Of a DNA stretch of 64,000 bases, positions 26,735-35,272 are shown in pieces (positions within the stretch are counted from its first letter, which is position 1; each line of letters begins with the position of its first letter). Where the stretch lies: positions 869,824 to 933,823 of the forward strand of contig NZ_QVEX01000001.1 in assembly GCF_003434055.1 (NCBI RefSeq), written 5' to 3'. Position numbers and translations under genes: made by a program. Under the pieces are notes generated by a model. It saw nothing but the letters and a program-made list of their open reading frames with translations, searched no databases and had not been told where the DNA came from. The stretch comes from Enterocloster aldenensis (lineage in GTDB: Bacteria > Bacillota > Clostridia > Lachnospirales > Lachnospiraceae).

Positions 26735-27466
26735 TCACTCGTCCAGCGCAGGTATCAGCTGGATCTTAAGCATTCTCTCCCGCGCCCTCTTTAGCGCCTC
26801 CATATCTCCATTGCAGATGCCGCTGATGATTTCCATGTGCTCATCCTCACGCTTCCCGCTCTTTTCCTCCCATAGGATTTCCTTGCGGATCCGGCTCTCC
26901 AGCAGTTCACGTATGTGGCTGACGATTGCCTTTTTTGTCATCAGGTAAATATCAATATAAAGATCGTTGTGGCTCATGCGGATGACCTGATGGTGGAATT
27001 CAAAATCCGCCTCAGCCAGTTCATCCATTAACCGTTCATTGTCCACATCCTCTTTTAGCTGGGAGCGTTTTTCTTCATACTGTTCGTAACACTGTCTCAG
27101 TTCCTCCCGTTCCTCCTCAGTGGAACTGGACACCGCAATCCGCATGGCCTCGCCTTCCAGCAGGTTCCTTAATTCCCGCACATCATTCAGGTGCTTCTCA
27201 TCCATATAGATATCAGCTATCTCATTCATATAAGGAGCCATGGAGAACTTCCTGACATAGGTGCCGTCCCCTACCCTGGTCTCTAAAAGCCCCAGCGTGT
27301 TCAGCTTCTGCAGCGCCATACGGACACTCAGCCGGTTCACGCCAAAGGTATCCGCCAGGTCCCCTTCTGAGGGAAGCTTATCCCCTGGCTCCCATGTATG
27401 GTTCAGGATGTTATCCTTCAAGGCTTCGCTTACCTGGTCAACCACCGATACTTTCTTTATCTTCAT
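26735..27466 (-). CDS. GntR family transcriptional regulator (FCD type)
   Basis: The 243-residue protein has the winged helix KLPSEGDLADTFGVNRLSVRMALQKL and wing GLLETRVGDGTYVR, then an FCD domain (about 90-230: VRELRNLLEGEAMRIAV, ADFEFHHQVIRMSHND). The start is an ATG with GGGAAAG upstream. It lies upstream of and co-directional with the permease and dehydratase genes but is separated from them by a strong terminator. It may regulate them from its own promoter. Confidence 0.88.
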   Translation of the reverse strand: MKIKKVSVVDQVSEALKDNILNHTWEPGDKLPSEGDLADTFGVNRLSVRMALQKLNTLGLLETRVGDGTYVRKFSMAPYMNEIADIYMDEKHLNDVRELRNLLEGEAMRIAVSSSTEEEREELRQCYEQYEEKRSQLKEDVDNERLMDELAEADFEFHHQVIRMSHNDLYIDIYLMTKKAIVSHIRELLESRIRKEILWEEKSGKREDEHMEIISGICNGDMEALKRARERMLKIQLIPALDE

Positions 27467-27605
27467 ACTTTCCCTTTCCGTACATCAGGGCATGCAAATC
27501 ATGCCCTTAACCTATATTTATACAATATATGGTCTATTCATCTGCTCGATAGATATACATATATTTACATTATATGGCACAGGGGAAAATATTACAAGGG
27601 GTTCC

Positions 27606-29114
27606 TTAAAACCGCTTAATCTTCTTGGAAGGCGTCTTCTCAAACTCCGTCTCCCTCACAATCAGGCTGTAAATCCGCTTATACACAGGCATATCCTGGT
27701 TGAACCCATCCACCAGTTCCTGAAGCTTTCCCTGAATGTCCTTCACATGTTTTTTCTTTGCATACTCATAATCAGGGAAGATTTCCGCCTCAATCACCTT
27801 GTCCTTTTCCCGCACCAGGATTTCCTTTACCAGTGCGGAACGGCTCAGCTGGTTCTCCAGTTCCTCCGGCGACACATTCTCGCCGTTGGCAAGGATGATC
27901 AGGTTCTTCCTGCGTCCCGTGATGTAGACGAAATCATCCTCATCCACGTACCCCAGGTCCCCGGTCTTCAGCCATCCGTCCTCCAGGGTTTCGGCGGTCT
28001 GCTCCGGCATCTTATAATACCCCTGCATCACGCTGGAGCCCCTGACCCAGATTTCCTCATCCACCACCTTGGCCTCACAGTTGGGAAGCAGCTTGCCCAC
28101 CGACCCCTTTTTGTTCTCCCACTCCAGGTTGGTGCTGATGACAGGAGAACACTCCGTCATGCCATACCCCTGAAGGATGGTGATGCCATACTCCTTGAAC
28201 TTATCCACATAATCCGGGTCCAGGTAAGCGCCGCCGCTGCATATGATCCTCAGGTTCCCGCCAAACGCGGCCTTTGCCACCATTTTCTTGGGGATAAGGC
28301 TGCCGGCATCCTTGAGCTTGCCGTAAATGGATTCAATCACAAGGGGGACCAGCAGCACGATTTCCGGCTTGAACAGCTTCATGTTCCTCTGCACATGCAT
28401 GATGGAATCATTGATACAGATCACAAGGCCGATGTGAAGCCCCTTGATGATGTCCATGGTCAGGCAGTACACATGGTTAATGGGCAGCAGTGTCATGGAA
28501 ATGGTCCCGGCCGGAATCTTCATATCCAGGCACACTGCATTGTCCACCAGGTTCCTGTGGCTCAGCATGACCCCCTTGCTCTTGCCGGTGGTTCCTGACG
28601 TGAAGAGGATGGTGGCCAGCTGGCCGCCGTCCAGTTCCTTCTCATACTCCCCTGCGTGCAGGGCCATGAGCATGGACAGGGACTGTACCCCATCCGCGGC
28701 TTCCTCTGCCTGCATGGAGAGAATGTACCGGACAGACGGACATTTTTCCTTCACGGCCTCCGCCACATCCCTGCGGATTTCATCAAAGACAAGCATTTCC
28801 ACGTCTGCCCGCTCCAGCAGTTCACACACAGCGTCCGCGGGAAGCTGGGCGTCAATGGGCACTGCCACGCTGCCGCTGCCAACAATCCCAAAGTAGCTCA
28901 CGATCCACTGGTAGGTGGTGGTCCCTATAAGGGCAATGTGCTTTCCCTCCATGCCCATGGATTCCACCATACGGCTTACGGCCATGGAATCCCGGTCCAC
29001 ATCCAGGTATGTCCTGTCCACGATTTCCTTTTTCACTTTATAGCGGAATGCTGTCTGGCTCCCATAGGCCTCTGCCCCATGGCGTATAATATCCCTCAAT
29101 GTCCTTACCGGCAT
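27606..29114 (-). CDS. stand-alone AMP-forming acyl/aryl adenylating enzyme
   Basis: The 502-residue ANL-superfamily enzyme has the P-loop core ATILFTSGTTGKSKGVM, the A5-type motif LQGYGMTECSPVIS, the ATP/ribose motif GWLKTGDLGYVDEDDF, the hinge GRRKNLIILANGENVSPEE, and the catalytic lysine region KTPSKKIKRF at the C terminus. It activates a carboxylic acid with ATP. The next genes encode a free acyl carrier protein and a condensation domain, so the acyl group is probably loaded onto that carrier rather than onto CoA. The acid is unknown. Confidence 0.87.
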   Translation of the reverse strand: MPVRTLRDIIRHGAEAYGSQTAFRYKVKKEIVDRTYLDVDRDSMAVSRMVESMGMEGKHIALIGTTTYQWIVSYFGIVGSGSVAVPIDAQLPADAVCELLERADVEMLVFDEIRRDVAEAVKEKCPSVRYILSMQAEEAADGVQSLSMLMALHAGEYEKELDGGQLATILFTSGTTGKSKGVMLSHRNLVDNAVCLDMKIPAGTISMTLLPINHVYCLTMDIIKGLHIGLVICINDSIMHVQRNMKLFKPEIVLLVPLVIESIYGKLKDAGSLIPKKMVAKAAFGGNLRIICSGGAYLDPDYVDKFKEYGITILQGYGMTECSPVISTNLEWENKKGSVGKLLPNCEAKVVDEEIWVRGSSVMQGYYKMPEQTAETLEDGWLKTGDLGYVDEDDFVYITGRRKNLIILANGENVSPEELENQLSRSALVKEILVREKDKVIEAEIFPDYEYAKKKHVKDIQGKLQELVDGFNQDMPVYKRIYSLIVRETEFEKTPSKKIKRF

Positions 29115-29178
29115 AGTTTCCTTCCTCTCTGGCCCTTAAGCCCTGCTCCCTTTCATCAGACCTTCATCAGTCCTTATA

Positions 29179-29406
29179 TCAGTCCTGAAGCGACCGGATG
29201 TATTCCACTGCATCCTTTACGGTTTTTACATTGACCACTTCACGCTCTTCCACTTCCACATCAAATTTCTCCTCGATTTCACCCACCATGCTCATGAAGT
29301 CATAGGAGTTAAACCCAAGGTCCTCGATGAACCGGGACTCCTCTTTGATATCAGACGGGTTCACATCCACATACTCACATATTAATTCCTTCAGTTCCTC
29401 AAACAT
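29179..29406 (-). CDS. acyl carrier protein
   Basis: The 75-residue acidic four-helix protein has the phosphopantetheine attachment serine in IEDLGFNSYDFMSMVGEIEE. Here LGFNSYD replaces the LGxDSLD motif of fatty acid synthase AcpP. That divergence and the position between an adenylating enzyme and a condensation-domain gene indicate a dedicated carrier. AAGGAGG lies upstream of the ATG. Confidence 0.92.
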   Translation of the reverse strand: MFEELKELICEYVDVNPSDIKEESRFIEDLGFNSYDFMSMVGEIEEKFDVEVEEREVVNVKTVKDAVEYIRSLQD

Positions 29407-29429
29407 TGCCGATCCTCCTTAATCTATTG

Positions 29430-30836
29430 TTAAACCATTTCCATAATTTCGCCTACCGTGCGCTCCGGGTCTTCCACCCCGCGGAATATGATCCTGCACA
29501 GGTAGTAATAGATATACTCCAGTTTTTCCGGCGTCACCACGCCGGTCTGATACTCAAACCCAAAGTCCAGTCCATTATCCATGGTCCGGTGGCTCACGGT
29601 CAGGTACAGGGTATGGGCCGCCACCCCGTTGGAATAGCGGGCTGTCTTATATTTGATATCGCCCAGCTTATCAAGGCCCGGACCATCGTATTTCATGGCC
29701 AGGGGCTGGTAGGTCAGGCTCAGGGGTTCGTAGGTCTGCCCGTCCTTCAGCTTATAATAGTCATGGCGGAAGTTAAAATACTCGGACGGACTGTAGCTGG
29801 CATGGCGGAAATACTGGTTCTGGGCATCCCTTATCTTAAACAGCCCTTCCATGAAGGTATCATCCTTTGGCACAATGGTCCTGAAGGGGAAACAGTGGAT
29901 CCTGCTTCCGCCGCACCGCTTTTCCAGCAAGGTGGCCCGCCTTGCAATGGTGGTGGTGACGGAAATGTCGTCCTCGTCATTTTCCTTCTGAAGGAACGTC
30001 CTGAGCCCCATCAGCAGAAGGCAGGTCATGGAAATGCCCTTTTCCTCGCAGAAATCCAAAAGGCGTTTGGACGGCTCCCCCTCCAGATGGAAATTGGTGA
30101 TGTTGGCCTCCACGTTGTCCGAGGTGTTGGTGGCTGCGCGCAGCTTTTTATTCCGGCTGGCCCTGCGTTCCTTCCGGAGCTTTTCCGGCCCATAGATATC
30201 TGCAAAGATGGGTTCGGATGAAGCAATCAGGCTTTCAAAGAATTCCCTGTCCCTCTGGCTGGCCTTGCTGCCCGCCTCATAGGCCAGGTCTTTTTCCAGC
30301 TGTTTGATGTAGGAGGACATTTCCTTTGGATAATTAACCTCTTCATACAGCCTGCTGCAGTAGAGTTCAATCACATCCTTAAAGAACACAATCAGGGCCT
30401 GGGCGTCCATGGTCATGTGGTCCACGCAGATATAAAGCCCCTGGTACCCGTCCGGCATTTTAATCATCACAATGTGATGCATGGGGGAATCATAGCGCTC
30501 AAACGGTACCTCGGTCCACTCCCGCAGCTTTTTCTGTGCGTCTTCCTCCCGCCAGCCCGTGAAGTCAAAGTGCTCAATCTCCTTTGTCTCCTCCTTCACC
30601 ACATACTGGTAAATATTCCCATCCCTGTCCCTGGCAAACCTGAGGCGCATGGAGTCGCAGCGCGCAATGGCTTCCTTTATGCATTCCCTGAGCACATCCC
30701 AGTCCAGATTGCTCTCAATGGTAAGGCTGGACCCTATGTTTAACACCTGCTTTTTGGGACAGTACTTAAGACAGTAAAAATGCAGCTTCTGGGCAGCCGT
30801 CAGCGGGTATACCTTGTAGCCTTTCCTGGTCTTCAT
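29430..30836 (-). CDS. stand-alone condensation-domain acyltransferase
   Basis: I place the start at the ATG at 30836 (MKTRKGYKVYPLTAAQKLHFY), with AAAGGGG upstream. The 468-residue protein resembles NRPS condensation domains and PapA-type acyltransferases. It opens with PLTAAQKLHFYC, has an HxxxD motif as YICVDHMTMDAQA (one Ala where HHxxxDG has Gly), and carries a late family segment HTLYLTVSHRTMDNGLDFG. Such domains join a carrier-bound acyl group to an amine or hydroxyl. The first histidine of HHxxxDG is Asp here, but the catalytic second histidine is kept. The acceptor is unknown. Confidence 0.8.
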   Translation of the reverse strand: MKTRKGYKVYPLTAAQKLHFYCLKYCPKKQVLNIGSSLTIESNLDWDVLRECIKEAIARCDSMRLRFARDRDGNIYQYVVKEETKEIEHFDFTGWREEDAQKKLREWTEVPFERYDSPMHHIVMIKMPDGYQGLYICVDHMTMDAQALIVFFKDVIELYCSRLYEEVNYPKEMSSYIKQLEKDLAYEAGSKASQRDREFFESLIASSEPIFADIYGPEKLRKERRASRNKKLRAATNTSDNVEANITNFHLEGEPSKRLLDFCEEKGISMTCLLLMGLRTFLQKENDEDDISVTTTIARRATLLEKRCGGSRIHCFPFRTIVPKDDTFMEGLFKIRDAQNQYFRHASYSPSEYFNFRHDYYKLKDGQTYEPLSLTYQPLAMKYDGPGLDKLGDIKYKTARYSNGVAAHTLYLTVSHRTMDNGLDFGFEYQTGVVTPEKLEYIYYYLCRIIFRGVEDPERTVGEIMEMV

Positions 30837-30840
30837 CTCT

Positions 30841-31905
30841 CTATTCCCCTTTCTCATCCCGGGAGTCCGGGCCTTCCTGCCTGTCTCCCAGCGGTTCAGC
30901 GCCGCGCTCAAGTACCGGTTCAATGGCATGGCCAAGCGCTGGTTCAATGGTATGTTCAATCACCGGTTCAATGGTACGCCCAATCAGTGCGGTTACCGCA
31001 TCCTCATAGCTCTTTGTATCTTTATAGTAGGCTTCTGCATGGGATGCCCCGCTTATGACCAGCAGTTCCTTCCCGGAAGCACATGCGCCGTAAAGCTGGT
31101 ACACCATGGAACATGGCACAAAAGTGTCCGCGTCCCCGTGTATGAACAGGATGGGGATCCTGGCCTTCTTCACCTCATCCCTGGCATTGCACTCATTCAG
31201 CCCGTACCCTGCTTCCCGCCTTGCCATGCAGTCCGCAATCTGCAGGATGGGAAAAGAAGGCATATGGTACATGGATTTAAGCACAAAGCTGAACACCTCC
31301 CAGGCAGAGGTGAAGCCGCAGTCGGAAACAGCTGCCTTTACCTGCGGCGGAAGCAAAAGACCGGTAGTCATAAGCACCGTGGCCCCTCCCATGGAAATGC
31401 CGTGAAGCATGACCTGGCAGTCCTGTCCCAGACGTTCAATCACATACCCGATCCAAAGCCTTGCGTCCATCCGGTCCAGGCATCCGAATCCGATATAGGT
31501 GCCCCCGCTCTTACCATGGGCCCTTTCATCCACCACCATCAGGTTGAACCCCTGCTCCAGATAGAACTTTGCAATGGAGGAAAAATCATTCAGCCCTTCG
31601 CTGGTGTATCCATGGAAACAGACCACGGCCCGGTCCGAACCCGGGCACGGGAAGAACGTGCCGTGAAGCCTCAGGCCGTCGTCTGAGGTAATGTACACGT
31701 CCTCCTGGGGCTTTCCCGACAGCCATTCCTTGCTGGCCCTGATGGCCGGGATATAGGCATCCCAGTCCGTGCCCGCCATTTTCCGGGTCCGCTCACGCTT
31801 TGCATTGCCGCGCATGACCGTCCTGCAAAAAAAGTATCTGGCAATCCCGTATTCCCCTGCCGCGCCTGCGGCGGCCAGGCCGAATAATAATCCAAACTTA
31901 CCCAT
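30841..31905 (-). CDS. alpha/beta hydrolase with N-terminal membrane anchor
   Basis: The start at 31905 (MGKFGLLFGLAAAGAAG) follows AAAGGAG. A hydrophobic N-terminal stretch suggests a signal anchor. The hydrolase fold shows the oxyanion region VVCFHGYTSEG, the nucleophile elbow LHGISMGGAT, the acid in FIHGDADTFVP and the histidine in SGASHAEAYY. It may be a thioesterase or esterase releasing or editing the cluster product. The last 45 residues are a degenerate repeat (IEPVIEHT, IEPALGHA, IEPVLERG) not part of the fold. The stop is four bases before the condensation gene start. Confidence 0.85.
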   Translation of the reverse strand: MGKFGLLFGLAAAGAAGEYGIARYFFCRTVMRGNAKRERTRKMAGTDWDAYIPAIRASKEWLSGKPQEDVYITSDDGLRLHGTFFPCPGSDRAVVCFHGYTSEGLNDFSSIAKFYLEQGFNLMVVDERAHGKSGGTYIGFGCLDRMDARLWIGYVIERLGQDCQVMLHGISMGGATVLMTTGLLLPPQVKAAVSDCGFTSAWEVFSFVLKSMYHMPSFPILQIADCMARREAGYGLNECNARDEVKKARIPILFIHGDADTFVPCSMVYQLYGACASGKELLVISGASHAEAYYKDTKSYEDAVTALIGRTIEPVIEHTIEPALGHAIEPVLERGAEPLGDRQEGPDSRDEKGE

Positions 31906-31976
31906 ATGTACTCCTTTCATATCAGTCCCGGGTCACACGTATCTTTGCCCCGGCCTCTTCCCGCGCCAGTCCCGGG

Positions 31977-32294
31977 TCACACAAACTTCTGGAGTTTCAG
32001 CGCCTTTTCCAGGCTTCCCTCCACCTTAAGCTTTCCTGTGGTGAATGCAAAAACAGGGTCCAATTTTCCTGCTGCCAGCTTTAACAATGTGTCCGCAGAG
32101 CAGATGAAAATTGCATCCCTGTCATAGTATTCGTAAGGCTCCACATAAAGCCTGCCGTCCTTTGCTTCCGCATAAAAGATGCCTTCGCCTTGTCCTGTGA
32201 TGTTAAACTGAAACGCCAGATGCTCATCCACCTTGCTCACATCAGCCTTCATGAATATTTCCTTTACGGTTTGAAATACTGTCTCGAATGTCAT
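31977..32294 (-). CDS. SCP2 sterol/lipid-binding domain protein
   Basis: The 105-residue protein has the SCP2 pattern: an N-terminal helix, the strand FQFNITGQGEGIFYAEAKDGRL, ADTLLKLAAGKLDPVFAFTTGKLKVEGSLEKALKL in pieces, and the typical end ALKLQKFV. SCP2 domains bind long acyl chains or other hydrophobic molecules. It is the first gene of the minus-strand cluster, so the cluster product or substrate is probably hydrophobic. AAAGGAG precedes the start. Confidence 0.87.
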   Translation of the reverse strand: MTFETVFQTVKEIFMKADVSKVDEHLAFQFNITGQGEGIFYAEAKDGRLYVEPYEYYDRDAIFICSADTLLKLAAGKLDPVFAFTTGKLKVEGSLEKALKLQKFV

Positions 32295-32377
32295 GATTGT
32301 CTCCTTTATCTGATTGCAGGGTCCGGCTGGAAAACAGGTTCCTGTATCAGGATTCCAGGCCCATGCCCCTTCTTTTT

Positions 32378-32436
32378 TCGACCAGCGGTCGAATCAACAT
32401 TAAATTAACCATAACACTTTTTCGACCGCCAGTCAA
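32378..32436. promoter_or_regulatory. pair of TetR-type operators in a divergent promoter region
   Basis: TCGACCAGCGGTCGA (32378-32392) has perfect six-base arms, and TCGACCGCCAGTCAA (32422-32436) is a weaker second copy. Their spacing is 44 bp. They lie between the SCP2 gene and the divergent TetR gene, so they are likely the binding sites of that TetR protein for both promoters. Confidence 0.72.
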
Positions 32437-32503
32437 GTATGGCTTTTTCCATTGGCATCTGTTATACTGGGAAGTATTCTAAAGAGAAAACCGAGGTTTT
32501 TTT

Positions 32504-33163
32504 ATGCAAAACAATAACAAACGGGAACGGATCCTGGACGCCATGCAGGAACTGATGCGCACCGCCAGTGCCCAGGCCATTTCCGTCAGCGATATTGCCC
32601 AAAAAGCAGGAATCGGGAAAGGAAGTATTTATTACTATTTTCCCTCTAAAAATAATATCATCGACGCTGTCATCGAGCGCTCCTATTCCCGGGTGCTGGA
32701 CGCTGGCAGGGAGCTGGCCGCCTCCTCACACATGGATGCGTTTAAGAAAATGGAGATTATTTACAATGCCTGTCTGGACTCTTCCACGGAACTGCGGCGC
32801 CAGGAAGCCATCGGCACCTTTAATGAACAGCAGGAAAGCGCATTCATCCACCAGAAGTTTGCCCGCATCATCATCACCAAGCTCAAGCCCATACTGACCG
32901 ATATCATACGCCAGGGCATGGACGAGGGCTCCATCCAGTGCCAGTACCCGGAAGAGACGGCCCAGATCGTACTCACCGTGCTGACCATAACCCTGGACAA
33001 CCACCTGGTTCCGGCCGGGCCTGAGCAGATTGGACGGGTCCTGACCGCATTTACGCAGATGCAGGAAAAGAGCATGGGCATGCCGGCGGATACCCTGCAG
33101 TTCCTTATGCGGAAAAATGAAGCGGAGGCAGCCCGCCCCATGAAAGAGACTGACAACCGATAA
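32504..33163 (+). CDS. TetR/AcrR family transcriptional regulator
   Basis: The 219-residue protein has the classic N-terminal HTH (residues 5-55: RERILDAMQELM, ISVSDIAQKAGIGKGSIYYYFPSKNNII) and a helical ligand domain. It is divergent from the SCP2-hydrolase-condensation-ACP-ligase cluster across two palindromes and probably represses it, perhaps responding to a fatty acid or the hydrophobic product. A MORN protein gene follows after 12 bases. Confidence 0.92.
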   Translation: MQNNNKRERILDAMQELMRTASAQAISVSDIAQKAGIGKGSIYYYFPSKNNIIDAVIERSYSRVLDAGRELAASSHMDAFKKMEIIYNACLDSSTELRRQEAIGTFNEQQESAFIHQKFARIIITKLKPILTDIIRQGMDEGSIQCQYPEETAQIVLTVLTITLDNHLVPAGPEQIGRVLTAFTQMQEKSMGMPADTLQFLMRKNEAEAARPMKETDNR

Positions 33164-33175
33164 AAGGGGACTGGT

Positions 33176-35092
33176 ATGGATGAGATACAGCTGATTCATG
33201 AACTTTCGGGAAGATTAAGGCCGGGTGGACATAAACCGGATTCCAGGCACATCAGGTACCTGATATACAAAGACAGCTTTCTGGACAGCGTGTACCCGGA
33301 TACGCCTGCCTATTATATTTACAGCGGAAACCTGGATTCCTCAGACCGGCCGGACGGGAATGGCATACGGCTTCTGATTGTGGAGGATGAGTCACTGGAT
33401 TATGTAGTTGCAGAAGAATGCCAAGGCATATGGGAAGGCGGTGTAATCCGTGAAGGTATCCGGGAATGCTGGTTTGATACCTTCTGGCCGCACTTACATT
33501 GGATTCATGAAACTGTCTGGTATCGGTTTTATCTGTGCAATATCCTATACGCAGAAGATAATCCAGGAAAAAGGGCGTTCAGCGGTTCGGTCCGTTATGA
33601 AGGCGCCTTTAACCGCTGCGGCTGCATGGAAGACCCACATGGATGCGTGACCATACATTTCCATATTGATTACATCAGAAAGCTTCTCCGCGAAGAGGGC
33701 TCCATGGTACTGAAAGGTGAATTCAAGGATGGAAAACTGCTAGAGGGCAGCTATAAAGGGCCTTTCTGGGGCTTTAGCAGCCTTATGGATAAGAATGCCG
33801 TTTACACGGGCACATTTAAGGATAATGTAATCGAAGGAATGGGAGTCCTCCATTACAACTTAGGCGGGGGATATACGGTACAGGACCGTATGGAGTGTAC
33901 CTACCATGGGCATATGGTATCCGGGAAAAAGCAGGATGACAATAGCTCTGAAGAAATTCACGATACGGATTACGGCACAATCCTCACAATTGAGGGATGC
34001 CGTTATGCTGAAAACATGCTGACCGGTTTCAGGAAAGCATACGTGGTAAATGAAAATGCCAGCGTGGTTGGATTTGAACCCTGGCTTGATGCATGTAGGG
34101 CTGCAGAATTCCGTAAAATGGAGGACGGAGAAAGGGAACATATCATACCGGATGACATCCAGGATATCTGGGGCATCGGGGCATTGGCCATAAATGTCAA
34201 TGGCAGGTCCTATCTTTACAAAAATTATGGTTTGGATAAGCTTGATGGGAATTTCCGGTACCAGCAGGGACGATTCATCTTAAACGGTACCTTCATGGTG
34301 CTGGACGAAACAGAACATAGCCTTTATTTAGAGCAGTGGCGGGGAGGTTACTGTGTTGGCGCTTCCGCCAGATGCAGCGGCACAGTTAACGCGGAATCCA
34401 AAGAAGCCCATTCCCTCTTTCTCAGTTTCCTGGACAGCCAAAAGGAATATTGGCAGACATCCGCCCTTTCCCTCCCCGCGGATAACGGGACCTCTTGGGG
34501 ACCGTCCTGGGTCCTGCACTCCCTCATAGGGTTGATTGCATTCCTGATAAAAGAAAAGGCCGCGCCCGGACAGCTGAACAGAAAAAAATACCGTCAGATT
34601 CAAAGAGAGCTTGATTATGCGGTGAATCATATAAAAGGGATTCATAAAGAAATCCAACTGTTCCGGCATCACTCCAGGGAATGGGACAGCCAAGCCAGGG
34701 ACACCGGGAATTTTATGGGAGGCAAAAAGGGGGAGATTTATCTGGAATACATGGAGCAGGCGTCTTTTCATGACTTCATACATTTCATGTTAGATGAATA
34801 CCGGGAGTGCGATGATATCTTCCGTTCCCTGACCCGCCAGTTTCTCCGGGAACGGGACTTTTTTGAGAACTGCATCCATATCTCGGTTGATGATTTGGAA
34901 CGCAGCTGGGAGGACTATCATGAGGACTATGGCCATTTTAGCGCGTTCCATGATTTACACCGCAATGACCTTATGAAACACAGGGACAGCCTTACATCAG
35001 AGCTTAAACAGGTGGAGGCTTCATTTGAAAGGATGCTGGCCGGGATCAGCGACAAATTAGTCCGGATGCAAACCTTTTACTCCTGCGGTTAA
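33176..35092 (+). CDS. large protein with MORN-like repeats, function unknown
   Basis: The 638-residue protein has no family I can name as a whole. Residues about 135-235 hold MORN-like units (YEGAFN, LKGEFKDGKLLEGSYKG, YTGTFKDNVIEGMGVLHYN). The C-terminal third is helical and charged, with likely coiled coils (HRDSLTSELKQVEASFERML). No signal peptide or catalytic motif stands out. The start has a GGGG site, and the gene follows tetR by 12 bases, so it may be co-transcribed. MORN repeats often bind membranes or proteins. A short hairpin (CCTGCGG/CCGCAGG) overlaps the stop codon. Confidence 0.72.
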   Translation: MDEIQLIHELSGRLRPGGHKPDSRHIRYLIYKDSFLDSVYPDTPAYYIYSGNLDSSDRPDGNGIRLLIVEDESLDYVVAEECQGIWEGGVIREGIRECWFDTFWPHLHWIHETVWYRFYLCNILYAEDNPGKRAFSGSVRYEGAFNRCGCMEDPHGCVTIHFHIDYIRKLLREEGSMVLKGEFKDGKLLEGSYKGPFWGFSSLMDKNAVYTGTFKDNVIEGMGVLHYNLGGGYTVQDRMECTYHGHMVSGKKQDDNSSEEIHDTDYGTILTIEGCRYAENMLTGFRKAYVVNENASVVGFEPWLDACRAAEFRKMEDGEREHIIPDDIQDIWGIGALAINVNGRSYLYKNYGLDKLDGNFRYQQGRFILNGTFMVLDETEHSLYLEQWRGGYCVGASARCSGTVNAESKEAHSLFLSFLDSQKEYWQTSALSLPADNGTSWGPSWVLHSLIGLIAFLIKEKAAPGQLNRKKYRQIQRELDYAVNHIKGIHKEIQLFRHHSREWDSQARDTGNFMGGKKGEIYLEYMEQASFHDFIHFMLDEYRECDDIFRSLTRQFLRERDFFENCIHISVDDLERSWEDYHEDYGHFSAFHDLHRNDLMKHRDSLTSELKQVEASFERMLAGISDKLVRMQTFYSCG

Positions 35093-35272
35093 GCCGCAGG
35101 ATACGTCAAAAATATACTCTTTTTTCACATTTTCACTACCCTTTTTCCCCAATCTGACTTATAATATCATATGGCATGACGGCCTGGTAAAATTATCCAG
35201 GCCTTTCTATGATTTGCGCCCTTTCATCCATCTTGCAAACAGATCCGGGCGCGGAGAGGATAATCAGGAATT

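Noticed and set aside
27261..28598. 445-codon plus-strand frame antisense to the adenylating enzyme and GntR gene
   Set aside because: It is long because of GC-biased codon use on the other strand; it crosses two real genes and has no domain features.
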